Shown here in pieces: positions 8,964 to 18,531 of a stretch of 64,000 nt of DNA (position 1 is the first letter of the stretch; each line of letters begins with the position of its first letter). The DNA is taken from contig NZ_JABEPR010000007.1 in assembly GCF_013044515.1 (NCBI RefSeq), forward strand, positions 124,001 to 188,000, written 5' to 3'. The translations under genes and the position numbers were made by a program. Source of the stretch: Sphingomonas sp. ID1715. GTDB taxonomy: Bacteria; Pseudomonadota; Alphaproteobacteria; Sphingomonadales; Sphingomonadaceae. The notes below the pieces were generated by a model that saw nothing but the letters and a program-made list of their open reading frames with translations, ran no database searches and was not told where the DNA came from.

Positions 8964-10926
8964 GCTTAGCGAGCGCGGCCTCGACCGCGCTCGCGAGACT
9001 GCCGATGGTGAAGGGCTTGCGCAGCACGTCATGCCCGCCGAACGCCGCCGCCTCGTCGATCTCGCCGGCAAAGCCGGTGACGAACAGCACGCCGACATCG
9101 CCGTGGAGCGGGCGGATGGCAGCGATCAGTTCGGGGCCGGTGGTACCCGGCATCACCACGTCGGAAATGATCAGCCGCACGCCAGGATTTGCCGCCAGCA
9201 GCCCAAGCGCCTGCTCGGGATCGGCGCAGGGGATCGGCCGGTGCCCGAGTTCGACCAGCGCCTCGACCGTGGCGTTGAGCACGCGCGGATCGTCTTCCAC
9301 GACGAGGATCGGCACCTTTTGGGGCGCGGCGGCAGCCGATGCACGAACGCCATGCACTTCCTCGGCGGGAGCGACGCGCTGGACGCCGGTATAGCGCGGC
9401 AGGAGGATCGAGACGGTGGTGCCCTGGCCGGGTTCCGACGAAATGGTGATCTCACCGAGCGATTGACGGACAAAGCCGAAGATCTGGCTGAGGCCGAGAC
9501 CAGTGCCCTTGCCGACCGGCTTGGTCGTGAAGAAGGGCTCGAACACGCGGTCGAGCACTTTCTGTTCCATGCCGCAGCCCGTGTCCGTGACCGAAATGGT
9601 CACATAGTCGCCGGCGCGGCTGACGCCCAGTTCGCCTTCGGCCAGGCTGCGTCCCGATGTGGCCAAGGTCAGCGTGCCTTCGCCTTCCATCGCGTCGCGC
9701 GCGTTGACCGCGAGATTGAGCAGGGCGTTTTCAAGCTGGTGCTTGTCGACCCAGACCGTCCAGTCCCCGCCCTGATAATCGGTCCGCACCGTGACGCGCT
9801 CGCCCAGCGTGCGGTCGAGCAGTTCGGCCATGCCGGCGATCAGCGCGTCGGGCGAAACCGGCTCCGGCAGCAGCGGTTCGGCGCGCGCAAAGGCGAGCAG
9901 GCGGCGAGTCAGGGTGGCCGCACGGGCGGCACCCTCCATCGCATTTTCCAGATGGCGCCTGGCCTCAGCCGTGTTGTCGATGAGCCGACGGCGGGCAAGC
10001 TCCAGGCCGCCGATCACCACGGCCAGCATGTTGTTGAAGTCGTGTGCGATGCCGCCGGTCAGCTGGCCGACCGCTTCCATCTTCTGTACCTGGCGCAGCT
10101 GCGCTTCGGCAGCCTCGCGCTCGGCGGCTTCCGCGAGGAGCGCTTCATTGGCGCGGCGCAACTCGATTGTACGTTCGGCAACGGCCTCTTCGAGCTCCTC
10201 TGCCCGCCGGGCGACTTCATCGGCATCGGTGCGTGCGGCGCGCCGCTCGGCGATCGCCTGGATCATGGTGAAGGCGAGGACGGCGGCGCCGACCAGGATG
10301 ACGATGGCGAAGGCGAGGAGGAGCTTCGCCGCCCAGTTTGACTGTTCGACTGTTGCGTTGGCGGCACCGATGCGCGCCTGCAGCAGCCGCTTTTCGGTCG
10401 CGACGATCGCTTCGATCGCTTGTGACAGCGCCGCCACGCTCTCCGACTTGCCGGCCGCGTTATAAGCGGCGAGGCTGCTCATCTTCTGGTCGTAGCGGGT
10501 GCGGAGCGCGGCTCCGGACAACATCCGGTCCCGGTCGTTGTAGATGCGGCGCAGACGTTCGACGAGGATGATCTGTTCGGGATTGTCGCGCGTGGCGTCA
10601 CGCAGTCGGTCGATCGAACTGCCCGCGCGGCGCCAGTCGTCCACGAACAGCCGCCCATATTGCGGCTCCATATTGACCACGTAGCGGCCAAGTGTCGCCT
10701 CGGCGCGGTTCATCGTGCTTTCGAGCGAGCGGGCGAGGATGATGACTTCGAAGCTGTGCCGCTGCGCGGCCAACGCCGCGTCGCGCTGCCGGTTCGAGTT
10801 GGAGACGAGGATGGTGAGGGAGATCAGCCCGAAAGCGGCGAGCAGCCCCAAGGCCGTCGCAAGTGCGCGGCGCACGCTGATCGAGCCCTGCTCGATCTCC
10901 TGATTTGCGACCCTGCCCATCCCCAA
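8920..10926 (-). CDS. Hybrid sensor histidine kinase / response regulator with CHASE3-like domain
   Basis: A 668-residue membrane sensor. An N-terminal helix (about 20-42) and a second at about 198-218 bracket a CHASE3-type periplasmic helical domain. Then come a coiled coil, HisKA with the phosphoacceptor in GGIAHDFNNMLAVV (about 295), HATPase_c (NLAVNARDAM, DTGCGM, GKGTGLGLSQIFGF) and a C-terminal receiver domain (VEDDPRVL, phospho-Asp in LIISDVVMPG, Lys in LRKPF). This is the HWE-free, NtrB-like hybrid type with no output DNA-binding domain. The signal is unknown. AGGG lies about 9 bases upstream of the chosen ATG; a second ATG two codons in is equally possible. Confidence 0.88.
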   Translation of the reverse strand: MGMGRVANQEIEQGSISVRRALATALGLLAAFGLISLTILVSNSNRQRDAALAAQRHSFEVIILARSLESTMNRAEATLGRYVVNMEPQYGRLFVDDWRRAGSSIDRLRDATRDNPEQIILVERLRRIYNDRDRMLSGAALRTRYDQKMSSLAAYNAAGKSESVAALSQAIEAIVATEKRLLQARIGAANATVEQSNWAAKLLLAFAIVILVGAAVLAFTMIQAIAERRAARTDADEVARRAEELEEAVAERTIELRRANEALLAEAAEREAAEAQLRQVQKMEAVGQLTGGIAHDFNNMLAVVIGGLELARRRLIDNTAEARRHLENAMEGAARAATLTRRLLAFARAEPLLPEPVSPDALIAGMAELLDRTLGERVTVRTDYQGGDWTVWVDKHQLENALLNLAVNARDAMEGEGTLTLATSGRSLAEGELGVSRAGDYVTISVTDTGCGMEQKVLDRVFEPFFTTKPVGKGTGLGLSQIFGFVRQSLGEITISSEPGQGTTVSILLPRYTGVQRVAPAEEVHGVRASAAAAPQKVPILVVEDDPRVLNATVEALVELGHRPIPCADPEQALGLLAANPGVRLIISDVVMPGTTGPELIAAIRPLHGDVGVLFVTGFAGEIDEAAAFGGHDVLRKPFTIGSLASAVEAALAKLNGSHPPEATAAAA

Positions 10927-10967
10927 ACGCCCTATAACAGAGCGTGGTTAACAGGTCATGTCCAGTC

Positions 10968-12227
10968 TTACTGCGGGATCGCGCCCACGGCACGTCCCGC
11001 CGCAGCAAACATCTGCGTGATCTCAGCCACTTGCTCGGCCGTGTGTTCGGCGCAGAGCGAGCAGCGGAGCAGGTACATGCCGGCGGGCGTCGCCGGTGGG
11101 CGCGCCATGTTGACGTACAGCCCATGCTCCAGCAGCGCCTGCCACATGCCGACGGCCTCCTCCTGGGTCGGCAGGATGACCGCGATGATCGCCGATTGCG
11201 GCGTGTCGGTGCCGAGCTTGAAGCCCAGCGCCTTCAGATTGCCGTGGAGCGTGCGCGCATTCTCCCACAGATGCTGGCGCTTGTTGTGCGCATGCATCAG
11301 CTTGCGGATCGAGGTGGCGGCGGTGGCGACCACCGACGGCGGCAGCGACGCGGTGAAGATATAGGCGCGGCACGCCAGCCGGATCGCCTCGAACTTCGGG
11401 TGGTTCGACACGCAAAAGCCGCCGACGGTTCCGACCGACTTTGAAAAGGTGCCGACGATGAAGTCGACCTGGCCGTCCAGGCCCTGTTCTTCATAGACGC
11501 CCCGGCCGTGCGGGCCGAAAAAGCCCATCGAGTGCGCTTCGTCGGAAAGCGTCATGGCGCCATGCTTCTTGGCGACGGCAACCATTTCCTTCAGCGGCGC
11601 GACGTCGCCGAGCATCGAATAGACGCCCTCGAGCACGACCAGCTTGCCGGCCTCCGGGGGCAGGCGCGACAGGCGCTTGTCGAGATCCTCGACGGAGTTG
11701 TGGCGGAAGCGAACCACCTCGGCATAGCCCTGCTTGCAGCCGTCATAGATGGAGGCATGGCTGTCGGCGTCGAGGATGATGTAGTCGCCCTTGCCGGCGA
11801 GGGTCGAGATCATCCCCAGATTGGCCATATAGCCGGTCGAAAAGACGATCGCGCCGCTGGTGCCGTAGAATTCGCGCAGTGCCTGCTCGACTTCGACATG
11901 GTCATGGAAGGTGCCGTTGAGCATGCGACTGCCGTTCGTGCCCGATCCGAAGCGGTCGAGCGCTTCCTTGCCTGCCGCGATCACGTCGGGGTCGAACGTC
12001 ATGCCCATATAATTGTACGTGCCGAGCAGGATCGTCTTCTTGCCCCTGATCACCGCTTCGGTGGGCGAGAGCACCTGCTCCATCACGATCGCGAACGGAT
12101 CGCGGACTCCGGAATCGAGCAGTGCCTTGCGCTCGGCGATCAACCCGTCGAACTTGGACATCAGGTCGCCCGCAAGAGCCCGGGTCTCCGGCTGCGGCGC
12201 GTCGGCGGTTTGCAGGCTGTCGGTCAT
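10968..12227 (-). CDS. spt: Serine palmitoyltransferase
   Basis: PLP enzyme that condenses L-serine with a long-chain acyl thioester to 3-ketosphinganine, the first step of sphingolipid synthesis. The 419 residues belong to the alpha-oxoamine synthase family: GSGTNGSRMLNGT near 95, DADSHASIYDG near 155, LSDEAHSMG, and the PLP lysine in GTFSKSVGTVGGFCVSN (K263). The sequence closely resembles the soluble Sphingomonas enzyme. It lies downstream of the acyl carrier protein gene with a repeat pair between, consistent with an ACP-linked acyl donor. Confidence 0.93.
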   Translation of the reverse strand: MTDSLQTADAPQPETRALAGDLMSKFDGLIAERKALLDSGVRDPFAIVMEQVLSPTEAVIRGKKTILLGTYNYMGMTFDPDVIAAGKEALDRFGSGTNGSRMLNGTFHDHVEVEQALREFYGTSGAIVFSTGYMANLGMISTLAGKGDYIILDADSHASIYDGCKQGYAEVVRFRHNSVEDLDKRLSRLPPEAGKLVVLEGVYSMLGDVAPLKEMVAVAKKHGAMTLSDEAHSMGFFGPHGRGVYEEQGLDGQVDFIVGTFSKSVGTVGGFCVSNHPKFEAIRLACRAYIFTASLPPSVVATAATSIRKLMHAHNKRQHLWENARTLHGNLKALGFKLGTDTPQSAIIAVILPTQEEAVGMWQALLEHGLYVNMARPPATPAGMYLLRCSLCAEHTAEQVAEITQMFAAAGRAVGAIPQ

Positions 12228-12242
12228 TTTGAGTACCTCAAC

Positions 12243-12330
12243 ACGGTTCGGCCTGAGCTTGTCGAAGGCCTCCCTTGTTCTTTCCGGCCCTGAAGAAGGG
12301 AGGGCTTCGACAAGCTCAGCCCAAACCGGG
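12243..12330. repeat. Palindromic repeat pair, family B, between acp and spt
   Basis: Inverted copies of a ~34-bp unit with core CTGAGCTTGTCGAAGG at 12243-12276 and 12296-12329. The same core occurs as single units at 45790-45812 and 45876-45898. The pair fills almost all of the 111-base spacer of a likely two-gene operon. Confidence 0.85.
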
Positions 12331-12338
12331 TTAATCGG

Positions 12339-12581
12339 TCAGGTGCGCAGCTTGCCCACGGCATCGACCAGCTGGCCGACTGTTTCGATCTCGGCCTGCA
12401 TGTTCATCGTGATGATGATGTCGAATTCGTCTTCGACGGCGGCGACGAAGTCCATCACGGTCAGGCTGTCCCATTCGAGGTCACCGGCGAAGGTGGTCGC
12501 GCCGGTCAGCGCCACGCCCTTCTTGTTGAACGGCTCGATCAGGCGGTGGACGGTGGCTTCGATTTCTTGACGATTGGACAT
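12339..12581 (-). CDS. Acyl carrier protein, probably sphingolipid-dedicated
   Basis: An 80-residue acyl carrier protein. The phosphopantetheine attachment serine is in EWDSLTVMDF (about residue 38), an atypical D-S-L-T-V in place of the D-S-L-D of housekeeping AcpP. Divergent ACPs next to serine palmitoyltransferase are known in sphingolipid-making alphaproteobacteria, where they carry the acyl donor. The gene is upstream of spt on the same strand. The start MSNRQEIEATV has no good alternative. Confidence 0.85.
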   Translation of the reverse strand: MSNRQEIEATVHRLIEPFNKKGVALTGATTFAGDLEWDSLTVMDFVAAVEDEFDIIITMNMQAEIETVGQLVDAVGKLRT

Positions 12582-12668
12582 GGCAGGTCCCTAATGCGTG
12601 CCGGCGCGCCTTGCCAAGCGAATGCGGCTGAAGGGTGGCAGCCCGAAGACAGGAAAACAGGAACCATC

Positions 12669-13187
12669 TTGCCTCACGAACAGATCCCCAAGCGCTACGC
12701 GCCCGACGCCATCCACCTGATCCGCACCACTCAGCAAATCCAGGTCCAGCTGTCCGCCATGGCCGACCACAAGGCCAGCATCCTGATGGGCGCGACCTTC
12801 GTCGTCTTCACCATCACGCTCAACCAGACCTCCAGGGGGCTGGTGGCGCCCGAGATGCTGGTGCTCGCCGGCTTCGCCTTGCTGTCCGCAGCGTTCGCCG
12901 TGATGGCGGTGCTGCCGGCGGTGAAGCCCAAGCCCGGCGCGCCGCTCAACCTGCTCTTCTTCGGCTCCTTCACCCAGCTGGAGCAGGAAGACTATATCGA
13001 GCGACTGATCGCCGAACTCGGCGACGAGCAGAATGTCTACCGGACGATGGCACGCGATATCTACCAGAACGGATCGGTGCTGAAGCGGAAGAAATACCGC
13101 TATCTGGCGCTCGCCTACCACACCTTCCTGGCCGGCATGGTGATGACGGTGCTGACCTTTGGCGCGGATCGGCTGGGGCTGCTCTGA
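12669..13187 (+). CDS. DUF5706 (Pycsar-effector-like) membrane protein
   Basis: A 172-residue protein with a central region MADHKASILMGATFVVFTI (the D-x-K-A-x-x-L-x-G signature of DUF5706), two hydrophobic segments there (about 37-80) and a C-terminal helix. DUF5706 is the transmembrane part of Pycsar anti-phage effectors, but no nucleotide cyclase gene is nearby, so this is not a recognisable defence locus. The TTG at 12669 is preferred: AGGA lies about 7 bases upstream. The ATG at 12594 would leave only 12 bases to the divergent acp start. Confidence 0.6.
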   Translation: MPHEQIPKRYAPDAIHLIRTTQQIQVQLSAMADHKASILMGATFVVFTITLNQTSRGLVAPEMLVLAGFALLSAAFAVMAVLPAVKPKPGAPLNLLFFGSFTQLEQEDYIERLIAELGDEQNVYRTMARDIYQNGSVLKRKKYRYLALAYHTFLAGMVMTVLTFGADRLGLL

Positions 13188-13191
13188 TCGT

Positions 13192-14861
<1,670 letters not shown>

Positions 14862-14914
14862 CGGGCCTGTCCTAACGGCTTCGCCACGAGGGCGGAAGCG
14901 GCAAGCGCGCCCAT

Positions 14915-14936
14915 ATATTGACATTCATGTCAGTAT
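14915..14936. promoter_or_regulatory. Palindromic operator candidate for the TetR regulator
   Basis: TGACAT-TC-ATGTCA (14919-14932) is a perfect palindrome, extended by ATA/TAT on both sides after one mismatch. It sits between the divergent tetR and hydrolase genes, 37 bases upstream of the hydrolase ATG. Confidence 0.6.
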
Positions 14937-14972
14937 TGCTCATCTTCGCTTGAGCTCTGGAGATTGCGACTC

Positions 14973-15827
14973 ATGCAGATTGCGGCGAAGTCCCCTGCCG
15001 ACCTAACCATCACGCCACGCGACCGCCGGTTCGGCCGCGGCATGGCGCAGCAGCGCTGGTGGTTCGGGGGTGATCCCTATGCCACGGCATTCCACAACGC
15101 GCTGTCGGTGACGTTCCCCAAGGGCGAGGCCTTCTTCATCGACAGCGTGAAGGCGCATCGCGAGGGCGTGCCGCCGAAGCTGGAGGCGGAAATCAAGGCA
15201 TTCGTGATGCAGGAAGTGATGCACACGCGCGAGCATGTCGCCTTTAACAAGCGGGTGACGGACGCCGGCTACGACGTGGCAAAGCTAGAGCAGGACGTCG
15301 CCGACGCGCTGGCGCTCACCAAGGGCCGGCCGCAGATCCTGAACCTCGCCGTCACCATGGCGCTCGAGCACTATACGGCCATTCTGGCCCAGACCATGCT
15401 GCGTTATCCGCATTATTGGGCGAAGGCGGATGCCGAGAGCGTCGCGATGTGGAAGTGGCACGCGATCGAGGAGATCGAGCATAAGGGCGTGGCTTACGAC
15501 ACCTGGCTGCACGCGACGCGCGACTGGTCCCGCTGGAAGCGCTGGAAGGTGAAGAGCATCATGATGCTGCTCGTCTCCTATCGCTTCTGGACCAAGCGCT
15601 GGACAGGTTCGATGGAATTGCTGCGCCAGGACGGCATCACGGGCTGGAAGGCGCGCTTCGGCCTGCTGCGCCATCTCTTCGTTAGCCCGGGACTGATCCG
15701 CCGGGCATTGCCGGCTTGGCTGTCCTTCTTTCTGCCGGGTTTTCACCCGTGGAACCATGACGACCGCGCGCTGATCGCTCTTTCCGAAAGCGCCTATCCC
15801 GACGCCCGGGTCGCCAGCGCGGCCTGA
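14973..15827 (+). CDS. Predicted metal-dependent hydrolase (PF10118-type, ferritin-like)
   Basis: A 284-residue protein of the Metal_hydrol family. Probable metal ligands are in MQEVMHTREH (about 80) and WHAIEEIEHKGVAYD (about 165); a hydrophobic region lies at about 190-235. The reaction is not established. Members often pair with a TetR regulator, as here. The ATG at 14973 has CTGGAG about 10 bases upstream; a TTG three codons earlier is in frame. Confidence 0.75.
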   Translation: MQIAAKSPADLTITPRDRRFGRGMAQQRWWFGGDPYATAFHNALSVTFPKGEAFFIDSVKAHREGVPPKLEAEIKAFVMQEVMHTREHVAFNKRVTDAGYDVAKLEQDVADALALTKGRPQILNLAVTMALEHYTAILAQTMLRYPHYWAKADAESVAMWKWHAIEEIEHKGVAYDTWLHATRDWSRWKRWKVKSIMMLLVSYRFWTKRWTGSMELLRQDGITGWKARFGLLRHLFVSPGLIRRALPAWLSFFLPGFHPWNHDDRALIALSESAYPDARVASAA

Positions 15828-15850
15828 ATTCAGCGGCAGGGCAATAGAAA

Positions 15851-15881
15851 AGGGCCGGCGGTTCATCGAACCGCCGGCCCT
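15851..15881 (-). terminator. Strong intrinsic terminator
   Basis: A 14-bp perfect stem (AGGGCCGGCGGTTC with GAACCGCCGGCCCT) and a 3-base loop. On the minus strand it is followed by TTTTCTATT, fitting termination of the small gene at 15903-16139. It may also stop transcription from the convergent hydrolase gene. Confidence 0.85.
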
Positions 15882-15902
15882 CACTCTTCAAAAAGCAGCT
15901 GC

Positions 15903-16139
15903 TTAGTTGCTCGCCGACTCGTCATTGCCTTCGGCGACGAAGTAGACGATCGCGACTGCCGCGACGAACGCGAGCACGCCGATCAGGGCGCCGCCTTCGA
16001 GCTGGTTCGCGCCCTTGGTCGACGCACCGGCGCGGACCGACGAGGCGACCGACAGCTTCGACGCGCTGCTCTGCGCAACGGCCGGAGCCGCAACCAGGCT
16101 GGCGGCTGCAGCCGCCGCAATCATACCACGCTTGAACAT
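15903..16139 (-). CDS. Small exported or membrane-anchored protein
   Basis: A 78-residue protein of unknown function. It has an N-terminal signal-like segment (MFKRGMIAAAAAASLVAAPA, cleavage after AVA-Q), a Ser/Ala-rich middle and a C-terminal transmembrane helix (ALIGVLAFVAAVAIVYFVA) before a short acidic tail. Its own terminator follows. Similar small proteins occur in sphingomonads, but I do not recognise a named family. Confidence 0.7.
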   Translation of the reverse strand: MFKRGMIAAAAAASLVAAPAVAQSSASKLSVASSVRAGASTKGANQLEGGALIGVLAFVAAVAIVYFVAEGNDESASN

Positions 16140-16361
16140 TCATTGCCTCCCTGAACGGCACAAAAATCTGGTGCGCGAGATGGCCCGCTCACTCTCCCTT
16201 CCTTTAGCGCATGGCGAGCCAAAGGCAATCGGGCGCAGGGATTTCCGCCGAACTGTGTCGTTTCTGCTACACTGCTAAAATCCCGGCTCTCGTTTCGAAG
16301 GTGTTTGGAATGCAACGCCACCCCGTGCCCCACGTTGTGCCTCCCATCTCAGGAGGATCGC

Positions 16362-17546
16362 ATGAAAGCTTTGGTTTGGCACGGCAAGCAGGACATCCGC
16401 TACGAGACCATGCCCGATCCCGAGATCGAGGACGGGCGCGACGCGATCATCAAGGTGACGAGCTGCGCGATTTGCGGCTCCGACCTGCACCTGTTCCATA
16501 ACCTGATGCCGGGCATGATGCCCGGCGACATCGTCGGCCACGAGACGATGGGCGAGGTGGTCGAGGTCGGAAGGGACAATAAGGCACTGAAAGTCGGCGA
16601 CCGCATCGCCGTGCCGTTCCAGATGACCTGCGGCGAGTGCGAGCAATGCCGCAAGGGCAATTTCTCGGTCTGCGAGACGACCAACCGCAAGCGTCACCTC
16701 GCGGAAACAGCATTCGGCCGCACCACTGCGGGCCTGTTCGGCTATACGCATCTGACCGGCGGCTATTCGGGCGGCCAGGCCGAATATCTGCGCGTGCCGT
16801 TCGCGCATCACACCCACATTAAGGTGCCGGACTCGATCCCGGACGAGCAGGCGCTGTTCCTAACCGACATTCTGCCGACCGGTTGGCAGGCCGCGGTTTA
16901 TTGCGACATCGAGCCGACCGACACCGTTGCGATCTGGGGCGCGGGCCCGGTCGGCCAGATGGCGATCCGCTCGGCCATCCTGCTCGGCGCCCGGCAGGTC
17001 GTCGCGATCGACTTCCTGCCCGAGCGGCTCAGCATGGCCGCTGCGGCCGGTGCCATCTGCATCAATCCGGGCGAGGAAAGCGTCAAGGAGCGGCTGGACG
17101 AGCTGACAGATGGCAAGGGCCCGGAAAAGTGCATCGACGCCGTCGGTCTCGAAGCACACTCCCAGATCACACCCGAGCATCTCTACGACCGCGCCAAGCA
17201 GTCGATGATGATGGAGACCGACCGGCCGCATGTGCTGCGCGAGATGATGCTGCTCTGCCGGCCCGGTGGCATATTGTCGGTGCCCGGCGTTTATGGCGGC
17301 GTGCTGGACAAGATCCCGTTCGGCGCGGCGATGAACAAGGGGCTGACGATCCGCACCGGCCAGACTCATGTGAAGCGCTGGACCGACGAGCTGATAGAGC
17401 TGATCGAGGATGGCGCGCTCGATCCCAGCTTCGTGGTCACCCACACTCGTCCGCTATCGGACGGGCCGGCCATGTATCCGGCCTTTGAAAGTCGGAAGGA
17501 CAATTGCGTGAAGGTGATGCTCAAGCCGGAGATGGAGGCGGCGTGA
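16362..17546 (+). CDS. Zinc-dependent alcohol dehydrogenase
   Basis: A 394-residue medium-chain dehydrogenase. The catalytic zinc site is CAICGSDLH (about 38-46) with GHET near 64, the structural zinc motif is CGECEQCRKGNFSVC (about 90-105), and the Rossmann motif is WGAGPVGQMA (about 193). Length and insertions resemble the glutathione-independent formaldehyde dehydrogenase-like subgroup; the substrate is unknown. The ATG at 16362 follows a strong AGGAGG. The stop overlaps the next gene's ATG (TGATG). Confidence 0.88.
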   Translation: MKALVWHGKQDIRYETMPDPEIEDGRDAIIKVTSCAICGSDLHLFHNLMPGMMPGDIVGHETMGEVVEVGRDNKALKVGDRIAVPFQMTCGECEQCRKGNFSVCETTNRKRHLAETAFGRTTAGLFGYTHLTGGYSGGQAEYLRVPFAHHTHIKVPDSIPDEQALFLTDILPTGWQAAVYCDIEPTDTVAIWGAGPVGQMAIRSAILLGARQVVAIDFLPERLSMAAAAGAICINPGEESVKERLDELTDGKGPEKCIDAVGLEAHSQITPEHLYDRAKQSMMMETDRPHVLREMMLLCRPGGILSVPGVYGGVLDKIPFGAAMNKGLTIRTGQTHVKRWTDELIELIEDGALDPSFVVTHTRPLSDGPAMYPAFESRKDNCVKVMLKPEMEAA

Positions 17547-18172
17547 TGGCTTTCAAATATGGCAAGGACAGCTCGCTCACCGGTGCAGACGCACTGGTGC
17601 GCGGCATCGGGCTCTTTTCGCTGGGATTGGGCGTGGCGGAGCTCGTCGCGCCCGGCAAGATCGCCAGGACCTTCGGGCTGGAAGGCAAGGAAGGGCTGCT
17701 GCGCGCCTATGGAGCGCGCGAGATCGCGTCCGGCATCGGCACGCTCTCGACCGATCCGCAGCCCGCGCTCTGGTCGCGGGTCGCCGGCGACGTGCTCGAC
17801 ATGGCGACGCTGGCGCTCGGCACTCGCTCCGGCAAGGAGGACGCCAAGCGCAATGCGATGCTCGGCATCGGCGCGGTTGCAGGTATCGCGGCGCTCGACG
17901 CCTTTGCCGCGACCCTGATGGGAAGGCGCGGCGGCGAACGCCCGCCACCCGCCGACTACAGCGATCGGTCCGGCCTGCCCAAGGGCGTCGAAGCATCACG
18001 CGGCTACTATCGACAGAGAAAGGAACGCGGCCCCGCCGTGGCCCAACAGGATGCGCGCGAGGACCGGCGCCATTCCGGCGGAAGTTCTGCAGGCAGCACC
18101 TCGCCTGCACCGGAGCGCACGGAGACCGACACCGGCCAAGCGCCGATCGCCCCGAGCGTGGCGCTCAGCTAG
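17546..18172 (+). CDS. Hypothetical protein with membrane-associated N-terminal half
   Basis: A 208-residue protein not recognised as a named family. Residues 15-130 hold hydrophobic, glycine-rich helices (GIGLFSLGLGVAELVAPGKI, GAVAGIAALDAFAATLMG); the C-terminal 70 residues are charged and low in complexity. It is translationally coupled to the alcohol dehydrogenase. Its 3' end overlaps the convergent Rieske gene by 8 bases. Confidence 0.65.
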   Translation: MAFKYGKDSSLTGADALVRGIGLFSLGLGVAELVAPGKIARTFGLEGKEGLLRAYGAREIASGIGTLSTDPQPALWSRVAGDVLDMATLALGTRSGKEDAKRNAMLGIGAVAGIAALDAFAATLMGRRGGERPPPADYSDRSGLPKGVEASRGYYRQRKERGPAVAQQDAREDRRHSGGSSAGSTSPAPERTETDTGQAPIAPSVALS

Positions 18173-18524
18173 CTGCGGTCCGAACCTTCCCGCCGCTCAC
18201 CTCGACGGGCCATGGCTGGAGCTTCCGTCCAGTGCATGGCCCGCCGACGCAGAGCCCGTCTTCCGGACGGAACAGCGCGCCGTGCCAGCTGCATTGGATC
18301 AGGTCTCCGGCATCGGCCAGATAGTGGTCGAGCTGCTGGGCGAGCGGCAGGCCCATGTGGGGGCAGGCGTCGACATAGCCGGTCACCGTGTCGCCGCGCC
18401 GAACGACGAAGCCATGGAATCGGCCGGCTTTCATCTCCAGCACGAAATTGCGCGCTCCCGGATCGGGTAAGTCGGCGAGCGCGCACAGCGTCACGCCGGC
18501 AGGAGTGGACGTCAGGCGGTCCAC
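18165..18524 (-). CDS. Small Rieske [2Fe-2S] protein
   Basis: A single-domain Rieske ferredoxin-like protein of 119 residues. The cluster ligands are CPHMG (C-x-H, about 54-56) and CSWHGALF (C-x-x-H, about 78-81). It lacks a catalytic oxygenase domain, so it is an electron carrier or a redox partner. It lies 7 bases downstream of the FAH-family gene and probably belongs to the tyrosine operon. Confidence 0.8.
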   Translation of the reverse strand: MDRLTSTPAGVTLCALADLPDPGARNFVLEMKAGRFHGFVVRRGDTVTGYVDACPHMGLPLAQQLDHYLADAGDLIQCSWHGALFRPEDGLCVGGPCTGRKLQPWPVEVSGGKVRTAAS

Positions 18525-18531
18525 GCCGGCC

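Noticed and set aside
8964-10341. Plus-strand open frame opposite the hybrid kinase
   Set aside because: Low-complexity shadow product; the minus-strand kinase has all catalytic motifs.
12594-13187. ATG start at 12594 for the DUF5706 gene
   Set aside because: It leaves 12 bases to the divergent acp start and adds a non-conserved extension; the TTG at 12669 has a good ribosome-binding site.
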